DNA from: Hymenobacter sp. YC55
GTDB taxonomy: Bacteria > Bacteroidota > Bacteroidia > Cytophagales > Hymenobacteraceae
Assembly (NCBI RefSeq): GCF_029433095.1
Contig: NZ_JARNTX010000002.1
Span: 1,054,001-1,118,000 of the forward strand
Direction of reading: 5' to 3'
DNA length: 64,000 nucleotides
Shown here: positions 1 through 9,102 of the stretch, one piece after another
How positions within the stretch are numbered: position 1 is the stretch's first letter
How the letters are laid out: each line of letters begins with the position of its first letter
The notes under the pieces: model-generated
What the model was told of the DNA's origin: nothing
Seen by the model: only the letters and a program-made list of their open reading frames with translations
Databases searched by the model: none
Program-made: the position numbers and the translations under genes

Positions 1-1049
1 GAAAACTTGATGCCGCCATCCGCAATAAGCGGAACGCCGGTGCCTTCGAGGCCGCGGGCGGCTTCGAGTACCGCCGAAAGCTGCGGTACACCAATACCGG
101 CAATGATGCGCGTGGTGCAGATGGAACCTGGCCCCACCCCGACTTTCACGGCGTCGGCGCCAGCATCGGCCAGAGCACGGGCCCCTTCGGCAGTAGCCAC
201 GTTGCCAGCAATTACTTCCAGCTTCGGAAATTTCTGTTTGAGGTTACGCACGGCATCGAGCACGCCTTTGCTATGGCCATGGGCAGTATCGACGCTTACT
301 ACGTCCACGCCGGCTTCCACTAGCGCTGCTACCCGGTCCAGCAAATCGGGGGTTACGCCAACGGCGGCGCCTACGCGCAAGCGGCCGTATTCATCTTTGC
401 AGGCATTAGGCGTGCGGCGGCGCTTGCGAATGTCTTTGTAGGTAATGAGCCCTACTAAGCGGCCGTCGGTATCAACAACAGGTAGCTTCTCTACTTTCGA
501 TTCTTGCAGAATGTCCTCGGCGTCGGCTAGTTCGGTGCCGGCCTTGGCCGTTACGAGAGGCGCATGGGTCATGACTTCCGTTACGTGACGGTTCATGTCC
601 TTCTCGAAGCGCAGGTCGCGGTTGGTTAAAATGCCTTTGAGTTGGCGCTGCTCGTTGACGATAGGAATACCGCCGATGTTATTGTCGCGCATTAGCTTTT
701 TGGCGTCGGCGAGGGTAGCAGCTTCCTGGAGCACAAATGGGTCCAGAATCATCCCGCTTTCCGAGCGCTTCACACGGCGCACCAGTTCGGCTTGCGCCTT
801 GATGCTCATGTTTTTGTGGATGATACCGATACCGCCTTCCTGCGCCAGCGCAATAGCCATTTCCGACTCCGTAACGGTATCCATAGCGGCCGAAACGAAG
901 GGGAGCTTCAGGCGAATGTTGCGGGTGAGCTGGGCGCTAGGATCGGTGTCGCGGGGCAGTACTTCCGAGTATGCGGGAAGCAGCAGGACGTCGTCGTAGG
1001 TGAGCGCCTCGAAGGCAATTTTGGAATTGGAGGTGGCGTAATCGGCCAT
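1..1049 (-). CDS. guaB: Inosine-5'-monophosphate dehydrogenase (partial, C-terminus off the window)
   Basis: IMP dehydrogenase oxidises IMP to XMP with NAD+, the committed step of guanine nucleotide synthesis in the cytosol. About 349 codons are visible from an ATG whose complement ends at 1049; the 3' end lies beyond position 1. The N-terminus reads MADYATSNSKIAFEALTYDD, followed by a barrel start, two CBS-type modules (about residues 95-210) and the catalytic loop GSICTTR with the active-site Cys near residue 311. The gene stands alone behind its own TAnnTTTG element. Identification is firm; only the last third cannot be checked. Confidence 0.96.
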   Translation of the reverse strand, partial: MADYATSNSKIAFEALTYDDVLLLPAYSEVLPRDTDPSAQLTRNIRLKLPFVSAAMDTVTESEMAIALAQEGGIGIIHKNMSIKAQAELVRRVKRSESGMILDPFVLQEAATLADAKKLMRDNNIGGIPIVNEQRQLKGILTNRDLRFEKDMNRHVTEVMTHAPLVTAKAGTELADAEDILQESKVEKLPVVDTDGRLVGLITYKDIRKRRRTPNACKDEYGRLRVGAAVGVTPDLLDRVAALVEAGVDVVSVDTAHGHSKGVLDAVRNLKQKFPKLEVIAGNVATAEGARALADAGADAVKVGVGPGSICTTRIIAGIGVPQLSAVLEAARGLEGTGVPLIADGGIKF

Positions 1050-1084
1050 GGCAACAAGGAAGTTAGGTTTCTCTTATTGCCGGT

Positions 1085-1092
1085 CAAAGCTA
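1085..1092 (-). promoter_or_regulatory. Bacteroidota -7 element for guaB
   Basis: The minus strand reads TAGCTTTG, an exact TAnnTTTG match, 36 nt upstream of the guaB start codon. No convincing -33 TTG was found at the usual spacing. Confidence 0.6.
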
Positions 1093-1177
1093 CGGCGAAA
1101 AGTTGGAATGCGGATTATCAAATGGTTGTTTTAGTAAGGATTAGGCTTCCCAAGTGAAGTATTTTGCACGGAAATAA

Positions 1178-1206
1178 AAAAGCTCCGACGATACGCCAGA
1201 GCTTTT
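1178..1206 (-). terminator. Orphan rho-independent terminator
   Basis: Arms 1178-1185 (AAAAGCTC) and 1199-1206 (GAGCTTTT) pair perfectly. On the minus strand the hairpin is followed by a U-rich run (TTTTTTATTT), so it would end a transcript coming from about 1.2-1.7 kb. No protein gene on that strand lies upstream, hence it either insulates guaB or ends an untranslated RNA. Confidence 0.65.
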
Positions 1207-1694
1207 CCAAGGGAGAGAGGGAAGAACAGGACAGGATACCTATTTCTGATCAGAACTGCTTCTAATGGCGCTTTTAGTGCCGCCTAAAGAAGTTGAAGCT
1301 ATTTAGGGCGCACTTTTGCTGCATGTGTTCGGCAGTAGTATACTTCAAGGCAATGCCAAGAAGCCAACTTCCTGCATTTACCAAAACCTACTTTTAGCCC
1401 GAAGCATTTTTAATAGGTTTTACCGGCTTCGTTCCAGGTATTAGTGGCATTGCGTGCCATGAATATCAGCTCACGCAGATGAACGCAGCATGAACGGTTC
1501 TTTTTTAGTTGGTTGAACCAGCAAAAGTGGTTCTGCCATGGCAAGTGAAAGCCAAACTATGCAGCGCATTCAGGGTGCCAACTAAGTAGTAATGGGCAGC
1601 ATTTATTGCTGCAATTAAAACCTCAGTTGCCATTTAGGAGTTGAAAAGGCCGCCGTAGCCTTCATGGCTTAGCGTCTCCCTTTAGTTATCAACC
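1207..1694. other. Gene-free stretch between guaB and the SDR gene
   Basis: I see no credible reading frame here. It contains a 12 nt perfect palindrome TTCTGATCAGAA at 1244-1255 and is the only possible source of a minus-strand transcript ending at the 1178-1206 hairpin. It also holds the upstream region of the SDR gene; no exact TAnnTTTG was found on either strand. Confidence 0.4.
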
Positions 1695-2543
1695 ATGGCA
1701 ACAGACAACAAAAACTGGTTTATCACCGGCGTAAGTACCGGGTTCGGCAAAGAGTTAGCCGAATATTGCCTCAGCAAAGGCGACAAAGTAGCCGCTACTT
1801 TTCGCAAGCAAGAGCAAGCCGACGAATTCACGCAGAAAGCCGGCGAAAACGGCCGCGGCTTGGTGTGTGAAGTGACCGACGAGCAGCAAGTGAAACAGGC
1901 CATAGCCGACGCCATTCAAGTCCTCGGCCACATCGACGTGGTAGTGAACAACGCGGGTTATGGCTCTATGGGCAGCATCGAAGAAATTTCGGCGCAGGAA
2001 GTACAGCGCCAGTTCGATGTAAACGTGTTCGGGCCGTTGCACGTGCTGCGGGCGGTGCTACCGCACCTACGGGAGCGGAAAAGTGGCCATGTCCTTAACA
2101 TCACCAGTATTGGCGGCTTGAAAACTTTCCCGGGTGTTGGGGTTTACAACGCCAGCAAGTTTGCCCTCGAAGCTATTGGCGAGAGCCTGGCTCAGCAAGT
2201 GAAGCCGCTCGGTATTCACGTGACTAATATCGAGCCTAGCGGCTTCCGCACCGACTGGGCTGGCCGTTCCGCCAGCTTCGTCGATACGGCCATCGAAGAC
2301 TACCGCGCCACCGTAGGCGAGAACCTGAAAGGCATTCAGAGCTACAGCGGCAAGCAGCCCGGCGACCCACAGCGCGCTGCCAAAGCTATGTTCGACTTGG
2401 TGCGCCAAGAGAACCCACCGCTGCACTTGCCGCTCGGCAAAGCGGCTGTGAAGGGCGCGCGCGACAAGTTCACCAACTTGCTGCAAGAACTTGAAAGCGT
2501 AGCCGCCATCGGCGACGCCGCTGATTTTCCGGAAGGAGAATAG
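1695..2543 (+). CDS. Short-chain dehydrogenase/reductase family oxidoreductase
   Basis: A classical SDR of 282 aa, the normal size. The cofactor-binding glycine motif TGVSTGFG is at residues 11-18, NNAG at 85-88, and the catalytic triad is Ser138, Tyr151 and Lys155 (YNASK). It should oxidise or reduce a small alcohol or ketone with NAD(P) in the cytosol; the substrate cannot be told from sequence. It is a single-gene unit, divergent from guaB and closed by a hairpin at 2567-2618. Confidence 0.93.
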   Translation: MATDNKNWFITGVSTGFGKELAEYCLSKGDKVAATFRKQEQADEFTQKAGENGRGLVCEVTDEQQVKQAIADAIQVLGHIDVVVNNAGYGSMGSIEEISAQEVQRQFDVNVFGPLHVLRAVLPHLRERKSGHVLNITSIGGLKTFPGVGVYNASKFALEAIGESLAQQVKPLGIHVTNIEPSGFRTDWAGRSASFVDTAIEDYRATVGENLKGIQSYSGKQPGDPQRAAKAMFDLVRQENPPLHLPLGKAAVKGARDKFTNLLQELESVAAIGDAADFPEGE

Positions 2544-2566
2544 AGCCGAATAAAAGGTAACAGAAG

Positions 2567-2618
2567 CCCGTCAATTGTCTTGCGCATAAGCACAGGATAA
2601 TCGACGGGTTTTCTTTTT
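2567..2618 (+). terminator. Terminator of the SDR gene
   Basis: CCCGTC at 2567-2572 pairs with GACGGG at 2603-2608, followed by the T-rich run 2609-2618. The loop is long (about 30 nt), so the fold is less certain than others in the window. Confidence 0.55.
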
Positions 2619-2731
2619 GCTAGGCACAGGCGCAATGAAAGTTGTCATAGAACTCGCCTATTTCTGTCTGCTCCTTCGGCGCCAGCCGTATCTTCGGAAT
2701 CACTAGCACTTTCCATCAAACGCTATTTTCT

Positions 2732-3571
2732 GTGTCGCTTTCCGCCAACGATATACACGTCACTTCCTGGACCGACTTGCAAGAGGCACTCTTTCGCGAC
2801 ACCTGGGACCCGCGCATTGGTCGTTTTCGCTCGCCGTTTGTGTACCGCGGGCTGCGCTCTTCCAACTGGCTGCTCACCACCAGCTTGCAGCGCCTCGGTG
2901 GCGAATACCAGCAGTTAGAAAACCACCTGCTGCGCAACTTCCGCAAATACGGCCGCGACTTCAGCCAGCCCGGCGCTTCGGTCTGGAACTGGTTGGCTTT
3001 AGCGCAACACCACGGCCTCCCCACCCGCCTCCTCGACTGGACGTATTCACCCTATGTCGCCCTGCACTTTGCCACCGACGACTTAGAGGCTTACGGTGAT
3101 GATGGAGTTATTTGGGCCATCAACTACGTACTGGCTGCCGAATCCTTACCGCCAAGCCTGCGCGAAGCCTTGCGGGCCGAAGGCTCCAATGTATTCACGC
3201 CGGAACTGCTAGAACCCCTCTGTACCAACCTGCGGGAGTTGGAGCTATTACGCGACGAACAGTTTCTGCTGTTTCTGGAGCCCCCGTCACTCGATGCTCG
3301 CATTGTGCATCAATACGCGCTGTTTTCGTTGATGAATACGGCCCGGGCTACGTTGCACGAGTGGCTAGAGCAGCACCCCGAGCTGTATTTCCGCATCATC
3401 ATTCCGGCCCGGCTCAAGTGGGAAATCAGAGACAAGCTCGACCAAGCTAACATCACCGAGCGGGTACTCTTTCCTGGCCTTGGGGGCCTGAGCCGTTGGC
3501 TACACCGTCATTACACGCCCACTCCCGGTCAGAACCGCTCGAACCTGGAAGACGACCAAATTTCAGGCTAG
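2732..3571 (+). CDS. FRG domain-containing protein
   Basis: A 279 aa protein of the FRG family, named after the Phe-Arg-Gly type motif seen here as FVYRG (residues 36-40), with the second signature HHGLPTRLLDW at 93-103. The biochemical activity of FRG proteins is not established; they often occur in accessory or defence-type loci, but no partner gene is adjacent here. The start is a GTG at 2732; no upstream in-frame ATG was seen. It converges with the DUF2490 gene with only 14 bp between stops. Confidence 0.85.
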   Translation: MSLSANDIHVTSWTDLQEALFRDTWDPRIGRFRSPFVYRGLRSSNWLLTTSLQRLGGEYQQLENHLLRNFRKYGRDFSQPGASVWNWLALAQHHGLPTRLLDWTYSPYVALHFATDDLEAYGDDGVIWAINYVLAAESLPPSLREALRAEGSNVFTPELLEPLCTNLRELELLRDEQFLLFLEPPSLDARIVHQYALFSLMNTARATLHEWLEQHPELYFRIIIPARLKWEIRDKLDQANITERVLFPGLGGLSRWLHRHYTPTPGQNRSNLEDDQISG

Positions 3572-3585
3572 TGCTACGTCTGGAC

Positions 3586-4377
3586 TTAATTCCCTTGAGA
3601 CGTGATTCTGCCTTTGCGAAAGTCAGGGTTGAAGTTGAGGCCCAGGTGCAGGATATGGCTAGCGTCCAGGGAAGCCATTTCCTCTTGCGGCGCCATTTGA
3701 TTGAGGTAGCCAACTTCAATGGAAGTAGCACGGTTGATTTGATACCCCAAGGCTAAGCACGCGCGGTTCTGGCTGAAAATATTGCCGTCGGAGTTGCGGC
3801 CGAAGCCAATAAACAGTTCGTCGTAGCCCGTGAGGTAGGGGGTGCCGGGCAGAACTTTCTTTTGCGAGCTTAAAGGCAACGTGAGGCGCAGTTGGTAGCG
3901 GAAGCGGTTGAGGTAGGTGAATTGCCCACTGCCGGGGCGGCGTACCCAGCGCTGTTCCAAGCGGTACCGATGCTGCGTCTGAACCCGGCTGCTGTCGAAG
4001 CGGAGCAAAAGTTGCTGATAGCTGCGGTGTTCGGGTAGGCTCCCTAGTTCCGAATCGTTGCCCTCAGGAAACGACATGGTATAAGCGTAGCCGCCCGAGA
4101 GCACAAGAATATTGGCCGCATAGTAGTTGGCGCCAATCCGCAAAAACTTCTGTTGCGGTGCGTTTGGACCTTTCACTTGGCGCAATTGAGCTTCGGTGTG
4201 CAAGCCCCACTTATCGTTGATGCGAGCATCACTGTTAACCATCAGCCACGAATTAAAGCGCCGATAGGGCGGCGGAGTAGCTGTTAGTCTATGCGTTTGT
4301 GCCTGCGCCCCGCCCGCCAAACTCAACAGCAGCAAAACCAGTGATAGTGTGCTAGGAGAGGGTAAAAATGATTTCAT
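3586..4377 (-). CDS. DUF2490 family outer-membrane-type protein
   Basis: A 263 aa protein with a signal peptide (hydrophobic residues about 8-25, cleavage near AQA-QT) and alternating aromatic/charged strands typical of a small beta-barrel; the W..., E-x-R and R-x-R patterns fit DUF2490. Function unknown; location probably outer membrane. The ATG lies inside an 11 bp inverted repeat (4369-4379/4387-4397), so initiation may be affected by mRNA folding. Confidence 0.85.
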   Translation of the reverse strand: MKSFLPSPSTLSLVLLLLSLAGGAQAQTHRLTATPPPYRRFNSWLMVNSDARINDKWGLHTEAQLRQVKGPNAPQQKFLRIGANYYAANILVLSGGYAYTMSFPEGNDSELGSLPEHRSYQQLLLRFDSSRVQTQHRYRLEQRWVRRPGSGQFTYLNRFRYQLRLTLPLSSQKKVLPGTPYLTGYDELFIGFGRNSDGNIFSQNRACLALGYQINRATSIEVGYLNQMAPQEEMASLDASHILHLGLNFNPDFRKGRITSQGN

Positions 4378-4397
4378 AAACCTATATTATGAAATCA
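4369..4397 (-). promoter_or_regulatory. Inverted repeat over the DUF2490 start codon
   Basis: TGATTTCATAA (4369-4379) and TTATGAAATCA (4387-4397) are perfect reverse complements with a 7 nt loop. In the minus-strand mRNA the 3' arm contains the ATG and the next two codons, so the hairpin would occlude the start. Confidence 0.45.
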
Positions 4398-4682
4398 TTA
4401 GCAATGTTATCCCAATGTTACCTACTATATTTTGCTATCTGCCAATCAATAGGTTATGTGATTTTGTGCTTGCTGCTATAATCGGATATTTTGTGGAAAA
4501 AGTACCGTTCAGCTGAAAGCCCAGCAGTAAAAGCTTGTTGTGTTCTATGCGAAATACAGCCTACGATATGGTGCGCATTGCTTGAGTATTCGTGCTTTGT
4601 TAGCCTGAGCATAGCAGTACTACTGCCTGCTGTTATGATAGCAGGAGCTAGCTCGTGTTGTCAGTCTACAGCTGCCTCGATA
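4378..4682. other. AT-rich gap between DUF2490 and hrpB
   Basis: About 300 bp without a convincing gene. An open frame on the plus strand runs from 4491 into the antisense of hrpB, but its composition and overlap argue against coding. Apart from the inverted repeat at the left edge I see no clear regulatory site. Confidence 0.4.
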
Positions 4683-7307
4683 CTACTGACCGGCTTCAAA
4701 GCGCTTTTTGGTGAGCTTGGTTGGAATAGCGGTAAGCGGGTCGTCGGGCCAGGGGTGCTTGGGGTAACGGCCGCGCAAGTCTTTGCGCACCTCAAAGTAG
4801 CCCGTCTGCCAAAAGCTGCGCAAGTCGCGGGTGACTTGCGCTGGCCGGCCTCCAGGAGATAGTAGGTGCAGGGTAAGCGGTACCCGGCCACCGGCCACAA
4901 ACGGCGTATCGAGCAAGCCAAACACTTCTTGCAGCTTCACGGCCAACACCGGGGTAGTGGGGTCGGTGTAGTCTAGGGCAACGCGGGAGCCGCTTGGCAC
5001 GGCGAGGTGAGAAGGAGCAAGGCGGTCTAGCTCTTGCCGTTGGGTCCAGTCACCGGGCAAGCGTTGCAGCAGCAACTCGTTCCAGTCGAGCCGGCTTACT
5101 TCGTTCATGCTCTTCAATCCCACTAAATGAGGCTCCAACCACTCGTCTAGCTCCGCGGCTAAAGCCTCATCCGAAACATCGGGCCAGTCGTTGGGGAAGT
5201 GGTGGTGCAGAAAGGCCAGGCGCTGCCGTAGCGCCACTGCCGACTCGCTCCACGGCAGCCGGGCAACACCGGCGCTGCGCAAGGCTTCTAGCAGCGCCTG
5301 TGCTAGTAGCTCGGGGTCGGGTTGGGCAAGTTGGGTGTCGGAAAGCACCAAGGCACCTAGCCGGCGGAGGCGGCGGGCCAGCACGCGGCCCGTGGCGGCA
5401 TCCCACCGCACCTCGTCGCGGGCCTCAATCTGGTCGGCAAAGAGTTGCTCTAACTCCGGGCGGCTCACGGGCGCAGCCAGAGCAGCGCGCAATTGGTGGG
5501 GCGGCCCCTCCAGGTACGCAACGGCCATAAATTGGTCGTCGCGGCCGAAAAACTCCGCAGGCAACAGTACGCGCTGGCCAGTGGCTAAGCGTACCCGGTC
5601 GGCGGTTTCACGTTGCGCAATTCGGTCGGGGTAGGCGAGTGCCGTGAGTAGGCCCGCGGCATCGGCATCGGCAGAGGTGGCCGTATCCCGAATGCCGCAA
5701 CGCTGGCGCAGGTTGCGGGCCGCATCCCGGACGCGGTGCAGCGTGTTGTGCTGCACCAGCAAACCAGGTAGGGCCGGACGACCATGCGCAATGGTTTCAA
5801 AGCGCAGCCGCAGATCAGGTGGGGTAGGGTGCGCATCAGCGGCCCGTAGCACGTCACGTTCGGAAAGCAACGCCGCTAAGGCGGCAGCGGCGGGGCCATG
5901 TCCTAGCTCTTGGCCGCGCACCACCAAGTGCCCTAGCCGTGGTGCCAACCCTAGCCGCGCCAACGCCCGGCCGTGCGTCGTGGGTTTGATGGGCGCAGAC
6001 GGTGCGGTAGCGGCCAAGGTTACAGGAGCAGAGTCATCATCACCTGCTGCTAACTGTTCACCCTTCTCCCTGTTGGCTTCCACGGCTCCTAAGCGGCGCA
6101 GTAGGTCGTTGGCCAAAGCGAGAGCCGGAGTAGGGGGGGCATCGAGCCAACGCAATCCGCTAGGAGTAGCACCCCACAGTGCCAGTTCCAGGGCCAAGCC
6201 GCTAAGGTCGGCGGTGAGGATTTCGGGAGGTAGGTGCGCGGGCAGGGCGTCGTGCTCAGCAGTGGTCCAGAGGCGGTAGCAAGTGCCGGGGCCTAAACGG
6301 CCCGCGCGGCCCCGGCGCTGGTCGGCGGCAGCTTGGCTGACGGGCACGGTTTCCAGGGTAGTGAAGCCTGTGCGAGCTTGAAAGCGTGGGACTCGTGCAA
6401 ACCCACCATCAATTACTACCTGCACGCCCTCAATGGTAAGGCTGGTTTCGGCAATGGCGGTGCTGAGTACGATTTTGCGCTGACCCGCCGGAGCCGGCCG
6501 CAGGGCAGCATCCTGCTGTTCGAGCGGCAACTCGCCGTGCAGCAGGTGCAGGCGCGTGGTTTCGGGTAGGGCCGGCTCCAGCTTATCGGCTACCCGGCGC
6601 AGGTCGGCAAGGCCGGGCAGAAACACCAGGATGTCGCCTTCGGCGTGCGTGCGGAGAGCTTCTCGTACGGCGGTTGGTACCAGAGTGGCTAATCTTTCGG
6701 CGGGCCGGGTGCCGCCCACGGCTGCTTGGCGCGGACTCAGATAGTGCGTCTCGACCGGAAACAAAAAGCCGGCGCTGCTAACTACAGGTGCCTGCAACCA
6801 GGTTCCTAACCGTTCGGCTTCCAGCGTGGCGCTCATCACCAGAATCCGTAGTTCGGGCCGCAGCACGGCTTGTACATCCAGCGTGAGAGCTAGCCCAAGA
6901 TCAGCGCGCAGACTGCGTTCATGAAATTCGTCGAACACCACGGCCGCCACTCCTTCCAACGCCGGATCGTCCTGAATCAGGCGCGTCAAGATGCCTTCGG
7001 TGATAACCTCGATGCTGGTGCGGGCCGATACTTTGCTTTCCAGTCGGACCCGGTAACCTACTGTTTCGCCTACCGTTTCGCCTAGCAGCTTAGCCAGCCG
7101 AGTAGCAGCCGCACGAGCAGCTAGTTGCCGAGGCTCCAACACCAAAATCCGGCCTCCGTCGCGCCAGGCAGCTTCCAGCAAGGCCAGCGGCACTACGGTG
7201 GTTTTGCCGGCGCCCGGCGGCGCCTGTAGCACCACCCGCTCGTGCGCAGCCAACGCCGTGAGCAGGTCTGGTAACGCGGCGGTTATGGGAAGGTCGGGGA
7301 AATGCAC
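4683..7307 (-). CDS. hrpB: ATP-dependent helicase HrpB
   Basis: A DExH-box RNA helicase-like protein of 874 aa, full length for the HrpB family. Walker A GAGKT is at 32-36, the DEFH box at 126-129, the SAT motif and the QRRGRAGRLG motif VI follow, and the C-terminal HrpB-specific region ends with the conserved segment rich in GRYPKHPWPDDP. The cellular RNA target of HrpB is not known. The start is GTG. It is transcribed leftwards after the rhodanese gene with a 119 bp gap. Confidence 0.96.
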   Translation of the reverse strand: MHFPDLPITAALPDLLTALAAHERVVLQAPPGAGKTTVVPLALLEAAWRDGGRILVLEPRQLAARAAATRLAKLLGETVGETVGYRVRLESKVSARTSIEVITEGILTRLIQDDPALEGVAAVVFDEFHERSLRADLGLALTLDVQAVLRPELRILVMSATLEAERLGTWLQAPVVSSAGFLFPVETHYLSPRQAAVGGTRPAERLATLVPTAVREALRTHAEGDILVFLPGLADLRRVADKLEPALPETTRLHLLHGELPLEQQDAALRPAPAGQRKIVLSTAIAETSLTIEGVQVVIDGGFARVPRFQARTGFTTLETVPVSQAAADQRRGRAGRLGPGTCYRLWTTAEHDALPAHLPPEILTADLSGLALELALWGATPSGLRWLDAPPTPALALANDLLRRLGAVEANREKGEQLAAGDDDSAPVTLAATAPSAPIKPTTHGRALARLGLAPRLGHLVVRGQELGHGPAAAALAALLSERDVLRAADAHPTPPDLRLRFETIAHGRPALPGLLVQHNTLHRVRDAARNLRQRCGIRDTATSADADAAGLLTALAYPDRIAQRETADRVRLATGQRVLLPAEFFGRDDQFMAVAYLEGPPHQLRAALAAPVSRPELEQLFADQIEARDEVRWDAATGRVLARRLRRLGALVLSDTQLAQPDPELLAQALLEALRSAGVARLPWSESAVALRQRLAFLHHHFPNDWPDVSDEALAAELDEWLEPHLVGLKSMNEVSRLDWNELLLQRLPGDWTQRQELDRLAPSHLAVPSGSRVALDYTDPTTPVLAVKLQEVFGLLDTPFVAGGRVPLTLHLLSPGGRPAQVTRDLRSFWQTGYFEVRKDLRGRYPKHPWPDDPLTAIPTKLTKKRFEAGQ

Positions 7308-7426
7308 GTTCAGTTTCGTTTAGACGTCTGTTTCCACAGAAAGCGCGGCAGTTTAGGCAGAAGTCGCTGAACACAGCACCTTCTGCCTAAACTTCTGCGC
7401 TATCTGCGGGCCATGAAGTCAGCCAA

Positions 7427-7750
7427 TTAATACACTGCCACCGATGGGTCCACGCGCAAGCTCCAGGCGTGAATACCGCCGCGCAGGTTCAGCAGGTTGG
7501 TTTTGTCGTGGCGGTGCTGCAGGTAGGCCAGCGCTTGCATGGAGCGCACCCCGTGGTGGCAAATCAGCACGATAGGGCGCGTTTCGTCTAGCTCGTCCAC
7601 TCGCTGAGGCAAGTCGCCGAGCGGAATCAGGTGGCTGCCTTCGATGCGGCAGTACTCGTATTCTTCGGGCTGCCGCACATCAATAAGCTGAATGTCTTCG
7701 CCGGCGGAAAGGCGCCGGTTCAGTTCTTCGGGTGTGAGTTCGGGGAGCAT
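7427..7750 (-). CDS. Rhodanese-like domain protein
   Basis: A single-domain rhodanese of 107 aa. The active-site loop CHHGVRS is at residues 64-70 with the catalytic Cys64 intact, so sulfur transfer through a persulfide is possible. I chose the ATG at 7750 (MLPELTPEEL) because a longer frame starting at 7786 would begin inside an exact TAnnTTTG promoter element. Cytosolic, no signal peptide. Partner unknown. Confidence 0.9.
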   Translation of the reverse strand: MLPELTPEELNRRLSAGEDIQLIDVRQPEEYEYCRIEGSHLIPLGDLPQRVDELDETRPIVLICHHGVRSMQALAYLQHRHDKTNLLNLRGGIHAWSLRVDPSVAVY

Positions 7751-7785
7751 GGCGGCAGGAAAAGCAAGAGAAAAAGAAGAAAGCA

Positions 7786-7793
7786 CAAAATTA
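7786..7793 (-). promoter_or_regulatory. -7 element for the rhodanese gene
   Basis: Minus strand TAATTTTG, an exact TAnnTTTG match 36 nt before the chosen ATG at 7750. It supports the shorter start. Confidence 0.5.
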
Positions 7794-7878
7794 GGTGGTG
7801 GCTCGTTAGCTTTGGCTTCTTCCTGTAAGCTGGTTAGAAGTAGCAGAAAGAGTGATTTTGGCCTTTTAGCTTTTCGTT

Positions 7879-8505
7879 TTGGTGCAGTCGTTGTACGAGT
7901 TTTGGACTGCCGCCGTCGGCAATAGTCCCTTGGAGTGGGTGGCCGTGCTAACTGGGTTTGCCTGCGTATGGCTAGCAGCCCGCGAGTCGCTCTGGAATTT
8001 TCCTGTAGCCATTGTGAGCTGCGGCCTCTACATCATAGTTTACCTGCGGGCCGGGCTGTACTCCGACTCTATGCTTCAGGTAATGTTTATCGCGCTGAGT
8101 GTATACGGCTGGTACGAGTGGCTCTACGGCGGGCGCGGCAAAACCGAATTGCCGGTGTCGCACACGCGGCGTAGAGAGTGGGTAGCCTGTGCGCTGTTTG
8201 TGGTGGGGTTTACGGTTGGGTTTGGCTATTATTTAGACCATAACACCGACGCTACCGTGCCGCATTGGGACAGTTTTACTACGGCTGTCAGCATGGCGGC
8301 GCAATACCTGCTCATGCGCAAACGCCTAGAGAATTGGTGGCTCTGGATTCTGGTGGACATTATCTACGTGCCCATTTTGTGGTACAAACAGCTTTATCCC
8401 ACAAGTGCCCTCTATGCGCTCTACCTCGGCCTGGCCGTATATGGCTACCTCGAATGGCGCCGGGCCATGCGCAAAGAGCAGCTACAAATTCAGGAAGTGA
8501 AATAA
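7879..8505 (+). CDS. pnuC: PnuC family vitamin precursor transporter
   Basis: A 208 aa integral membrane protein with about seven hydrophobic segments and the family's WxxW-type aromatic pattern and N-W-x-x-W...D segment near residue 155. PnuC proteins carry nicotinamide riboside; close relatives (PnuT) carry thiamin. The next gene is a NadR-type kinase, which traps the phosphorylated substrate and favours nicotinamide riboside. Start codons available are TTG 7879 and GTG 7882. A weak promoter-like TAGCTTTT lies just upstream. Confidence 0.9.
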   Translation: MVQSLYEFWTAAVGNSPLEWVAVLTGFACVWLAARESLWNFPVAIVSCGLYIIVYLRAGLYSDSMLQVMFIALSVYGWYEWLYGGRGKTELPVSHTRRREWVACALFVVGFTVGFGYYLDHNTDATVPHWDSFTTAVSMAAQYLLMRKRLENWWLWILVDIIYVPILWYKQLYPTSALYALYLGLAVYGYLEWRRAMRKEQLQIQEVK

Positions 8506-8550
8506 AAAGCTTGCTGTTCGCCTTAAACTCCCTACTTCTTGTTGAAAACC

Positions 8551-9102
8551 ATGCGGCGCGTCGCCATTACGGGGCCTGAATCTACGGGCAAGACTACGCT
8601 TAGTCGGCAACTGGCGGCGCACTATCATACTACGTGGGCGCCCGAGTATGCCCGCGCCTATTTAGAGGACAAAGGCCCTAGCTATACCTTGCCTGACCTA
8701 GAGGAAATAGCCTGCGGCCAGCTTCGCGAGGAAGAGCTAGCAGCGGCTGAAGCTCAAGCGCAAGGCCAGCCCGTTTTCTTCTGCGACACCGATTTGCTGG
8801 TGATAAAGGTGTGGGCCGAACACGCTTTCGGACAATGCCCCGACTGGATTTTGCAGCGCATCAGCCAGCAACACTACGACTTGGTGCTGCTGTTAAACGT
8901 GGATTTGCCGTGGGAACCTGACCCCTTGCGCGAGCATCCGCACTTGCGCCAGCACTTCTTTCAGGTCTATCAGCAAGCCTTACTAGACCAGCACGCAAAC
9001 TTTGCCGTAGTCAGCGGGGCGCTAGAGCAGCGTTACGAGCAAGCCCGCTCGCTCGTAGATGAGTTGTTAGGCAGCCAAACCTCAATGCAGTTGCCAAACT
9101 AA
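8551..9102 (+). CDS. NadR-like ATP-binding kinase (probable ribosylnicotinamide kinase)
   Basis: A 183 aa P-loop protein with Walker A GPESTGKT at residues 8-15 and an AAA_28/NadR kinase-like layout; the NadR nucleotidyltransferase and repressor domains are absent. It follows pnuC by 45 bp in the same direction, so the pair likely imports and phosphorylates nicotinamide riboside for NAD salvage. A thiamin-kinase role with PnuT is the alternative. The ATG at 8551 is preferred to the TTG at 8539. Confidence 0.85.
   Translation: MRRVAITGPESTGKTTLSRQLAAHYHTTWAPEYARAYLEDKGPSYTLPDLEEIACGQLREEELAAAEAQAQGQPVFFCDTDLLVIKVWAEHAFGQCPDWILQRISQQHYDLVLLLNVDLPWEPDPLREHPHLRQHFFQVYQQALLDQHANFAVVSGALEQRYEQARSLVDELLGSQTSMQLPN

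Noticed and set aside
4491..4862. 123-codon plus-strand open frame
   Set aside because: More than half overlaps the 3' part of hrpB in antisense, with no recognisable motif.
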